64,000 nt of DNA from Caenorhabditis elegans (Eukaryota > Nematoda > Chromadorea > Rhabditida > Rhabditidae). The notes below the pieces were generated by a model that did not search any database, was not told the DNA's origin, and saw only the letters and a list, made by a program, of their open reading frames with translations. The DNA lies in NCBI RefSeq assembly GCF_000002985.6, contig NC_003281.10, positions 11,036,001 through 11,100,000 on the forward strand, in the 5' to 3' direction. Below are positions 55,712-64,000 of this stretch, one piece after another. Position 1 is the stretch's first letter. Each line of letters opens with the position of its first letter. Both the position numbers and the translations under genes were made by a program.

Positions 55712-58700
55712 CTACGGAAGCTCCTCGCCGAGTTCAATCGATTTGGCACGTTGCTCGGCGATTTGTGCTTCCCACATTGAGGCATACGTGCCTTGTTGTG
55801 CAAGAAGCTCCTTGTGACTGAAAAATGACAAAAATTAGGGTATTTTTCCGCGAATCTGGATCCACCGATATCACATTTCCCGGAAATGGTGAGGTCTCTA
55901 TGAATTTGTTTCTAACAAACTTAAATTCCCTATATTCCCTCAAATCGTGAGGTGTCATAAACCGGTCCATTTTTTTGGGCGGAGCCATTGTTTTCAGTTT
56001 TCGAGAATCTGTGTCCACCGGAAAAAACTTTGTGGAATTGTGGGCGGAGCCTGCAAATATAGGGAATCCAAAATCCGGTGGAAACGGATTCCCGAAAAGT
56101 TTAGGGTTTTTACTAAATTTTCCGTGTGAGGCCTCTCGGAATTTAAAATTCTGTAGAACTAAAATTCCGGAGAATTTCGCTTCGCAATTTAAGGGAATCT
56201 TGAAGCTGGTGGAAACGGATGGTGTCTATTATTGATTGATATTGATTTGGAGGCCTCACAAAAACGATTAAACCGGTAGAAACAAATTCACAAGGAAAAA
56301 GGGGATTTCGTAAGTCACTGGGAGTGTTAAAATTGGTAGAAACAGATTCCCGGAGAAAATAGGATCTAAAAAGTACATAAGTGCGCACCCTGAAATCGGT
56401 AGAAACAGATTCCCGACGGAAATGAGATCTCACGATTTGGAGTGAACTACAAGAACGGTGGAAAAAGATCTCGCAAGTTAGGGGGAATACTAAATCTGTT
56501 AGAAACAGGTTCCTGGGATCATAAAACCGATAGAAACAAAACCACGGAAGAAAATGGTTCTCCAAAGACACTGGGGAATCCCAAAATCAGTAGAACCAGA
56601 TCTACGGGCAATAAACTCACTTTCCCCTCTCCAAAATGATGCCCTTATCAAGAACAAGAATAAGGTCAGCATTGACAACCGTGCTCAATCGATGAGCCAC
56701 CACAACTCCGGTACGTGATTTGCAAAGCTTCTCCAAACACTTTTGAATCGCCCGTTCTGTCGGTGTATCCAACGCCGACGTGGCTTCATCCAAGAAAATG
56801 AACTGCGGCTTCTTGAGAATAGTTCTGGCAATTGCGACACGTTGCTTCTCCCCTCCACTAAGCTTCAGCCCACGTTCTCCAACCATTGTCGCGTATCCTT
56901 CAGGCAGTGAGGTAATCTTTTCATGAATCATTGCTGCCTTCGCCGCCTCAATAACCTCTTCATCTGAAGCATCCGGTCGTCCGAATCTGATATTATACAT
57001 AATTGTGTCGTTGAAGAGTACAGTATCTTGTGGTACAATTCCAATTTGTTGCCGCAGTGAGTGCATTGTATAGTTTCGAACATCAATTCCATCGAATTCA
57101 ATACTTCCTTCCGTAGATTCAAAAAGTCGGAATAGTAGTCGAATTAGTGTGCTTTTTCCGGATCCCGATGAGCCGACCTGCAAATTTATCGATTTTTGTA
57201 TAGCATATAATGGGGGCGGGGCCGAAAATTATCAATTTTTCGAAGAAAACAAAGTGGTCGGGGCTAAACATTTCGATTTTTCAGCAAAAAATATGGGCGG
57301 AGCCAAAATATCGATTTTCGAAAAATATTGTGGGCGGAGCCAAATATGTTTTGTAAGAAAAAAATATGGGCGGAGCCCAAATATAGTTTTTTTCCGGGGA
57401 AAATTTAGGCGGGGCTAAAATATCGTTCTTTCAGGAAAAATGTGGGCGGAGCCAAAATATAGTTTTTCCGGGGAAAATGTAGGCAGAGCCAAAATATCGC
57501 TTTTCCGACAAAAATGGGCGGAGCCAAAACTTCAATGTTTCTAAAAAATGTGGGCGGAGCCAAAATATTCGTTTTTACCAAAATTCAAAACCCCGTAGAA
57601 ACAGATTCACGGGAAAAATGAGATCTCACAGGTCAGGAGGAATCCAAAAATCGGTAGAAACCGATTCCTGGGGAAAATGAGATCTCACAGGTCAGAAGGA
57701 ATCCAAAAATCGGTAGAAACCGATTCCTGGGAAGAATGAGATCTCACAAATAGGTGGAGAATCTGAAAATCGGTAGAAACAGATTCCCCGATTTTTTTTT
57801 TCGAATTTTAAGGCAAAACCCTATTAAAAATTGATTTTTTTGTGATTTTTTCTCGGAATTTCCAAGTAAAAAAGTACCAATGCAACAGTCTGTCCATTTC
57901 CAATTTCAAAGCTAATATTTTTGATAACAGGCAGTCCGGTGTTATACTCGAATGTCAGATTTTTGACTGAAATTGTGCCACGTGGATCCGTGTACGGTAG
58001 TGCGTGTGGTAGATCTTTGACCTCGACTTCGTCGTTCATCAAATCGAACATGTTCTCCATATCGACAAACGCTTTTTGGATTACTCTGCAAAAAAAATCG
58101 AATTTTCAAAAAAATTGAAATTTTAATTTGAAAAAATTCAGATTTTTCAGAAATTCTCAAAAAAAAAAATGCAAAAAAAACATTTTGTGGGCGTGGTCTT
58201 GGAGGTTCCGCCCATTTGATGGGCGTGGCCTAATAACTTTTTTATGGGTTTTCGAGTAATTTTTTAAAAATTTCATTTTTTTTATTTGCACAACTTTCAG
58301 TCTAATTTTCCGTTTAAAAAAATCTCAAATTGGAGGCTCCGCCCATTTTGTGGGCGTGACCGTGGAATCTTTTTTTTTTCGTTTTAAAATAATTTTCAAC
58401 ATGTTGAAATGTTTTTTTTTCATAAAAAATCGCCAAAAAACCTATAAATAGTTCCAAAAAAGTTGAGCGGTGTGTAGAGTTGGAGTAGGTACGTAGTGAA
58501 GAGCACATAATCTCCGACAGTGAGAGTTTTCTCGTGAACAATCATATAGACAACGAACACCGATCCTCCGATCATTCCGATTCCGATAATTGCGTTTTGA
58601 AGGCAATTTAGGAAGGCTAGAGAGGCTTGTGTCTTCCATTCTGTCACTTGGTAGCTGTAACGAAATTTGGGATTTTCTTTGAGACATTTTTCTAGGAGAC

Positions 58701-61700
58701 ACCAAAATTTGAACTCCCCGACCAATCAGCGTCTTCGCTCTCCGCCCACCTAATCGCTGATTGGTCGTGTAGTTCTCATTTTGGTGGGAATTCGAAACTC
58801 GCGCGGCGGTTATTTACCTCTCAATAGCATTTTTGAATCGATTCACTTCGAATTCCTCGTTTCCATAATATTTTACAGTTTCGTAATTAATCAGGGAATC
58901 CGTTGCGATCGCCGACGTGGCATTGTCTTTTTCGTTGGCCTCGCGAATGTATTGGGTACGCCATTCGGTGATGGAGATGGTTACAGCTGGAAAAATTGGA
59001 GGTAGGGTTACTGTATTGTAGGGTTACTGTCAAGTCACTGTAGTGGAGGCTTATTGTAGCATAGAAATACTGTAGCTCTAGTGTAGTGTAAGGGTACTGT
59101 AGTGAAGGGTTACTGTAGCGTAAGGTTGCTGTACCATAGGGTTACTGTAACTTTAATGTAAGGTAGGGTTACTGTAGTCCAGGGTTACTGCTGTGTGGGC
59201 TACCACAGTGTAGGATTATTGTAGTTTAATTTTACTGTAGCATAGGGTTACTGTAGAGTTAATGCAGTGAAGTGCTATTGTATGGTAGGTCCATTGGAGG
59301 GTTACTGTAACATTACTGTTGTGCAGGGTTACTGTACAGTTAATGTAGTGAAGTATTACTATATGGTTACTGTAGCATATGGGTACTGTAGTGTAGGTTC
59401 TCAGTGGTGCATGGTTACTGTAGCGTAACTGTAGTGTAAGGTTACTGTAGAGTTAATGCAGTGTAGGGTTACTAGCACTAGTGCTCTGTAGGGTTACTGT
59501 AGTGTGGTTAAGGTAAGGTTACTGTAGCATAGGGTTACTGTATCGTTATTGTAATCTTGGGAGGGTACTGTAGATGGTTACTGTAGGCTTACTCAAGTAA
59601 AGAGCCATCGTGCCGAATACGATAAGTCCGAAATATGCATTAAATGCCGAAAAGAAGAAAATGACGGCAATCACGATGTCGGCAATCGTCGGCACCACGT
59701 TGAACAGGATGTAACTGGAAAAAAAGATTTTTTTTTGGAAATTTTGAATTTTTATGGAGAGTTTTGATCTTAAAATACTTAGAATTGTCTGAAATTCAGA
59801 AAACCACAGAAGAACGAAAAATTAATCGATAACTGCAGAACCAATCAGCAATTTGCTCCGCCCACTCCATCTGATTGGTTGAAAAGTGGGCGGAGCGAAT
59901 CGCTGATTGGTCGAGGTGTTCTCATTGGTCAAAACACTCGAAAATCGCGTGAGGTACTTCCAAATTTCGGACAATTTTGAGAATTAATCGGCTCTTACTT
60001 TAAAATATTATTAACCGAACTGGTTCCCCTATCCATAACACGCAGAACTTGTCCAGTCTTCCGTGATAAATGCCATCTGAGTGACAATGAGTGTAAATGT
60101 TTGAATAGTTCCACTTCAAGCTCTCGGGTCGTGTATTGTTGAATCGGAATCCATAAATACGTGCGAACCGTGTTCAAGAAACCGCCCATCGCTCCGTTTC
60201 CTTGCAGGAATTTCAAAAATGTGGCCAAAAACAGGAGGGAGTACTGGAAAGTGTCCGGTGTGGCGAGCTCGTCGACTAGAAAAAAAAATTTGTTGGGAAA
60301 ATTTAGAGAATTATATTTTTCTAACCAATCCATTTGCTAAGAATCGGCAAGGAAACATTGATGAGGCGTCCGATGATGAGAAGAAATAGACAAAAAACGA
60401 CGCGAAGTTGGAGGGAAATTGATTTTGTCGGCCAAATGTACGGCGCCACGGTCACCACTTTTTTCGATAGGTTGTTCCAGGCCTGAGAATTTTAAATTCT
60501 TTGATTTTCAAATATTTTTGGCCGAAAGTTTCATCCGCTTCTGGCTTCCCTCAGGCCATTTTGACTCGGCCACGGCCCCAGTAGATTCACGGCGCGTTGC
60601 GTGTCGCGTCGCGGCTCGGTTTAAATTGTAAAACAAAAAAATTTCGGTTTTCCTCAAAAAACAACCGAAACATCGATATTTTCCAGCGGCACTGTTATAT
60701 TCGAAACGGAGGTGCAATCGCGCTCCACGGCCAATTGAAAAAGCTCCACCTCCTATAGTCGGGTCTCGTTGGGAATTTGGCGACAAAACCGGAAATTCGA
60801 ATGTTTTCGCCTTTTTAAAATCATTTTTATGCCGAAATTGTTGAACTTCCAAAATTTACAATTTCGCCGTCAAATACCTAACGAGACCCATGGTTCGAGG
60901 GCGGAGCGTTTTCTATTCACCATGGAGCGTGGTTGCACTGTAACTTTGAATTTTTCTGCGTCTCCATAATATATCAAATGTTGTTTTCCTAAATTTTCAG
61001 ACATTTTACCGTTAAAAATTTTTTATTTAAGGTCAAATTTTTGTTTATTAGGTAAGTTTCAGAGTAGAAATTCACCTAAACTCTAAAATTTCTCTAAAAA
61101 TCGTCTGAAAAAAGCAAAACATTTTCTGCAAAATTCGAATATTTTTTGTCGAAATTTTGAAAAAAAATTTTGGTTAAAAATTATTACACGTTCCCGCAAT
61201 TCTGTCAGCTCATTTTAAAGACGCATACATACATTTTTGGGTCTCGTCACGATCCAGTAGATCGTGGCGAAACCCATTATGTATGCGCCTTTAAATTGAC
61301 ATGACAATTTTTAGACGAATGTATAATAATAATACTTTTTTTCGAGTTTCAGAAATTTTAGAAAAATATCAACCGTCATTTTTTGGCGAATGTATAATAA
61401 TAACATTATTTTTCTAGTAAAATGAAGGTTTTTAGACAAAAATGAGCTATTACACATTCTCAAAAATATGCCCTCCTATTTTAAAGGCGCACACACTTTT
61501 GGGTCTCGTCAAGATCGTGGCGAGACCCATCGGGAAATGATATGTATGCGCCTTTAAATTGACATGACAATTTTTAGACGAATGTATAATAATGATAATT
61601 TTTCCGGTTTTTAAACTCCAAAAAGCTGAAATCGTGGCGAGACCCTGCAAATTCCTTACAGATTCTCGACTAGAACATCCGGAAAAATTGAATAATCCGG

Positions 61701-63951
61701 TGACAATTGTGAAAAAGAAAACGACAGTGACAAGTGCCAGCTCGATAATATAAAATGTCAAATCTCCGCGATTTTTTGACGTTGGCTCGAAATACTTTTT
61801 CCAGTCGGTCAGTGGAATGCAGTGAATTAGAAGAGCTGCCGAGAAGGCAAAAGCCAGTGAAATTGGGGTGCTCGGTTGATTACGCCATTTCGAAAAAGAG
61901 CACAGCGATAGAATCCAGAAGAACTGAAAAAAAATATTGATTTTTGTTATTTAAATGATTTTCTGAGAAAAAAACACAGAAAAAATCACAAAATTTCAAG
62001 AGCTCAGTCTAGAAAAATGAATTTTTCATTAGAAAATTAGAAAAAAAGGGGCGGAGCTTAATTTTGCAACCCTGCGGCACAGTTTTTCTCCTTTTTTCGT
62101 TGATTTTTTTCCAATAATGTTTTTTTAGGCTTTTAGGCTTTACTAATTTTTTTTTCAACCTAAAATCCAAATTTTAAAAAAAGGAGGAAAAAACTGTGCC
62201 TCCGGGTTGCAAAATCAGGCTCCGCCTCTTTTTCTGTGCCGCGCGCTGCTTTTTGCAAAACTTTAGACTGTTTTATTTCAACAGTATTGCTTGGAATGTG
62301 TCTTTTTCACGATTTCCTTGATAAGCCATTTTGTGGGCGTGGTCTCACAAGCCCCGCCCCCTTCTTTTAAATTTTTTCTGAAATATAACATTTTTGAAAA
62401 AATGAGACACACACACATTCCAAACTGATTTCTTAAAATTTTGCAAAAAATGTTCAGACTACGCCCATTTTGGAGGCGGAGTTAACGATTTTTTGGACTA
62501 AAAAAATTAAAATTCAAATTGTCAAACCACGCTCACAAAATGGGCGGAGCTTGTGGAATTCTCACAAAATTTCGAATTTTGTCAAACATTTTTCATTTTT
62601 TCTCCATTTTTCTCGGCAAAAAATCGTGTACCTACCAATTTTGAAACACAAAATGCTAGGAGCAAATGTGTATACGGATGAAAATAAAAAGTAAAGCAAA
62701 AGTAGAAAATCGATTGGCAAATAACCGCAAAAATTGTGCAAATCGATAGAATTTTCGAGATTGTCAGCTTTGAGGTGCTGGAGGCGTCGTCATCTGAAAT
62801 TATTTTTTGAAAAAAAATTTTAAAAAAATTGTCCGAGAGGAGTCAGTGAAAAATCTTGAATTTTCTTAATTTTTTGAGAAAAAATTTTTCAAAAATTTTG
62901 AAAAAATTAATTTTTTAAAATTTGTTTCGTTAGTTATAAATTCGAGATTTTTCGCTGAAATTCGGAAAAAAAATTAAAAATTCCTTTTTTTTCCGAAAAA
63001 AACATTAATTTTTCTATAATTAAGCACCTGTCATTCGCCGATAATTATTATTTGCCGAATTTGAATTTGGAATACATAAAACTATAAAATTGACGACGAT
63101 GAAGAATGTGTAGACTCCGAATGATATTATCTGTAATTTATATTTTTTGTAATTTTGAAAAAAAAATTTGATACTTTTTTTTGTAATAAATAATTGAAAA
63201 AATACAATAAAAAAATTATTATACATTCCCGCAATTGTACCAGCTCATTTTAAAGACACATACACTTTTGGGTCCCGCCACGATCCACGTAATTTAGGAC
63301 TCTTCTAGGATTCAAAAGATGTAGACCGTGGCGAGACCCATCGGAATATATTATTTATGCGCTTTTAAATTGGCATGACCTTTTTTCGGCGAATGTATAA
63401 TAAAATTATTATGATCATAAAATGATACAAAGTTTCTTCAAAGCAAAAAATAAATTATTACACATTCGCCGAAAAACTACCTCCTATTTTAAAGGCGCAT
63501 GTACTTTTGGGTCCCGCCACTTTAAAGCTCCAAAAAGCATTAATCGTGGCGAAACCCAAAGCACAAAAATGTGCGCGCCTTTAAACTGAAATTGCATTCT
63601 TCTACAAATGTATAATATTTTTTGTGTTAGAGTTTTATTTAAAAAAAAAATTTTTTTAATTAAAAAATTTTTATTACACATTCGCCGAAAAATGCGCTCC
63701 TATTTTAAAATCGCAAACACTTTTTCCTATTTGGGTCCCGACACGATCCACGTCATTTTTAGGGATTTTAAGCTTCAAAAAGTCGAAATCGGGGCGAGGC
63801 CCAACCTAAAAAATGTGTGCACCTTTAAATTGAGATGAAATTTTTTCGCGGAATGTGTAATAATTTTTTTCTACAGCACCTTATTACAAGATGGCCCAAT
63901 TGGCCATAGTCCTTCGGCTCGACATTCGTCGAGAAATGGTGAAAAGCCCAT
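55712..63951 (-). CDS. hmt-1: HMT-1, ABCB6-type ABC half-transporter, 801 residues (12 exons)
   Basis: Exons from the start: 63880-63951, 63028-63130, 62636-62793, 61660-61923, 60326-60482, 59999-60275, 59593-59714, 58818-58986, 58442-58654, 57878-58085, 56621-57177, 55712-55817. Joined length 2406 nt in one frame; the protein starts [16 protein letters not shown]. An N-terminal hydrophobic extension (TMD0, about 1-200) precedes a six-helix core and one nucleotide-binding domain: Walker [10 protein letters not shown] (583-591), Q-loop Gln near 631, signature LSGGE (687-691), Walker B IFLDE (708-712), D-loop SALD and H-loop His near 743. TMD0 plus this core is the ABCB6/HMT1 layout. In C. elegans HMT-1 confers tolerance to cadmium and other metals, linked to phytochelatins, at acidic organelles. 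All catalytic motifs are intact. The introns carry many repeats. Confidence 0.96.
55850..56600. repeat. GGTAGAAACAGATTCC minisatellite in the last hmt-1 intron
   Basis: Diverged ~60-70-bp units contain AAAATCGGTAGAAACAGATT, CCCGG and GAGATCTCAC-like words. They fill the intron 55818-56620. A better preserved block of the same unit lies at 57590-57800. Confidence 0.8.
57190..57580. repeat. GGGCGGAGCCAAAATAT tandem repeat
   Basis: About nine units of ~40 bp, TGGGCGGAGCCAAAATATCG followed by a T-rich spacer with TTTCCGGGGAAAA-like words, lie in the intron 57178-57877 of hmt-1. Confidence 0.9.
57590..57800. repeat. Four-copy ~60-bp satellite
   Basis: Units of AAAATCGGTAGAAACCGATT, CCTGGGGAAAATGAGATCTC and ACAGGTCAGRAGGAATCC are adjacent and nearly identical. 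Same family as 55850-56600. Confidence 0.9.
58717..58800. repeat. CCAATCAGC short palindrome
   Basis: ACCAATCAGCGTCTTCGCTC, CCGCCCACC and CGCTGATTGGTCGTG form a hairpin followed by TTCTCATTTTGGTGGGAATT. Related to 18180-18290 and 59835-59955. Confidence 0.75.
58995..59590. repeat. GGTTACTGTAGYRTAGG minisatellite filling an hmt-1 intron
   Basis: The intron 58987-59592 is almost wholly made of units such as AGGGTTACTGTAGTGTA and GTTACTGTAGCATA, roughly 15-30 bp each, dozens of imperfect copies. It is bounded by exon 8 on one side and exon 7 on the other. Confidence 0.92.
59835..59955. repeat. CCAATCAGC / GGGCGGAGC palindrome
   Basis: ACCAATCAGCAATTTGCTCC, GCCCACTCCATCTGATTGGT and GTGGGCGGAGCGAATCGCTG, then ATTGGTCGAGGTGTTCTCAT. 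It is the best copy of the family and is palindromic over about 75 bp. Confidence 0.8.
60535..60640. repeat. Inverted copy of the CGCGTTGCGTGTCGCGTCGCG repeat
   Basis: GGCCATTTTGACTCGGCC, then GTAGATTCACGGCGCGTTGC and GTGTCGCGTCGCGGCTCG are the complement of the 53500-53690 core. Located in the intron 60483-61659 of hmt-1. Confidence 0.85.
60694..60944. repeat. Inverted repeat, ~110-bp arms
   Basis: Ends GTTATATTCGAAACGGAGGT and a complement ending GGTTGCACTGTAAC. Inner words GGGTCTCGTTGGGAATTTGG on the left and CAAATACCTAACGAGACCC on the right are complementary. In the same hmt-1 intron. Confidence 0.8.
61181..61332. repeat. Palindrome family B, copy 1
   Basis: Ends TTATTACACGTTCCCGCAAT and ACGAATGTATAATAA. 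The inner part has TTTAAAGACGCATACATACA, GGGTCTCGTCACGATC, GATCGTGGCGAAACCCA and GCGCCTTTAAATTGACATG. Five copies of this ~150-190-bp element lie in hmt-1 introns. Confidence 0.9.
61449..61593. repeat. Palindrome family B, copy 2
   Basis: TATTACACATTCTC end, GGGTCTCGTCAAGATCGTGG tight hairpin centre, and the same right end as copy 1, with 20 or more identical bases in the last 50. Confidence 0.9.
62050..62226. repeat. Inverted repeat GGCGGAGCTTAATTTTGCAACC
   Basis: GCAACCCTGCGGCACAGTTT on the left pairs with AAACTGTGCCTCCGGGTTGC on the right, with flanking GGCGGAGC / GCTCCGCC. The arms are ~65 bp around a T-rich loop. It lies in the hmt-1 intron 61924-62635. Confidence 0.85.
63216..63402. 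repeat. Palindrome family B, copy 3
   Basis: ATTATTATACATTCCCGCAA end, GGGTCCCGCCACGATCCACG, GACCGTGGCGAGACCCATCG, and right end GCGAATGTATAATAA. In the first hmt-1 intron. Confidence 0.9.
63454..63616. repeat. Palindrome family B, copy 4
   Basis: AATTATTACACATTCGCCGA end, GGCGCATGTACTTTTGGGTC, ATCGTGGCGAAACCCAAAGC and an ACAAATGTATAATATT right end. Confidence 0.88.
63671..63864. repeat. Palindrome family B, copy 5
   Basis: TTATTACACATTCGCCGAAA end, TTTGGGTCCCGACACGATCC, GAAATCGGGGCGAGGCCCAA and right end GGAATGTGTAATAA, 16 bp from the first-exon donor of hmt-1 (63879). Copies 3-5 sit head to tail in the same intron. Confidence 0.88.
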
Positions 63952-64000
63952 CGGATTTTTTGGCCTGAAAATCTATAAATTTTGGGGCCGAGGCGTGTGA

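Noticed and set aside
55947..56571. Open frames in the last hmt-1 intron, including a 142-codon one on the minus strand
   Set aside because: They are translations of the GGTAGAAACAGATTCC minisatellite; the repeated peptide pattern follows the DNA unit.

Overview
This is nematode nuclear DNA, almost certainly Caenorhabditis elegans or a very close relative. The sequence is AT-rich, introns open with GTRAGT-like donors and close on TTTTCAG, genes are compact and interrupted by many palindromic repeats, and there are tandem Str-type chemoreceptor genes. The minus-strand gene at the right end encodes an 801-residue ABC half-transporter that I recognise as HMT-1, the cadmium/heavy-metal tolerance factor; from memory hmt-1 lies on C. 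elegans chromosome III. All gene models below were built by hand by joining exons, and every one keeps a single open frame from start to stop.

Layout, left to right. (1) 837-25840 (+): an 18-exon gene for a 1074-residue, low-complexity, highly charged protein that I cannot assign to a family. Its very long introns carry repeats and several CT-rich, promoter-like islands. (2) 27556-32652 (+): a 9-exon gene for a 947-residue protein with a coiled coil and a conserved-looking C-terminus. One of its introns holds two identical tRNA-Pro(TGG) genes head to head, and its last intron holds a ~710-bp palindrome. (3) 32858-36964 (+): 205 bp further on, probably in the same operon, a 12-exon gene for an AASDH/ACSF4-type protein (adenylation domain, carrier domain, PQQ-like beta-propeller). 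(4) 38536-41494 and 41704-43446 (+): two tandem seven-transmembrane chemoreceptor genes with the same exon structure. (5) 43792-44373 (+): a small secreted protein with a good TATA box. (6) 44400-52489: about 8 kb with no gene I can support, full of minisatellites and hairpins. (7) 52490-55366 (+): a 257-residue protein with a C-terminal cysteine cluster; its last intron is essentially one inverted-repeat element. (8) 55712-63951 (-): hmt-1, complete, convergent with gene 7.

The most striking feature is the density of inverted-repeat (MITE-like) elements and satellites, which fill most of the intronic and intergenic space. They include a nested element with a near-perfect ~9-bp target duplication, an intron made almost wholly of one element, five copies of one palindrome inside hmt-1, and one hairpin family shared by the chemoreceptor introns and the 51.8-53.2 kb region. 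Nothing here looks like a multigene defence or biosynthetic system. The genes seem functionally unrelated, apart from the chemoreceptor pair and the putative two-gene operon.
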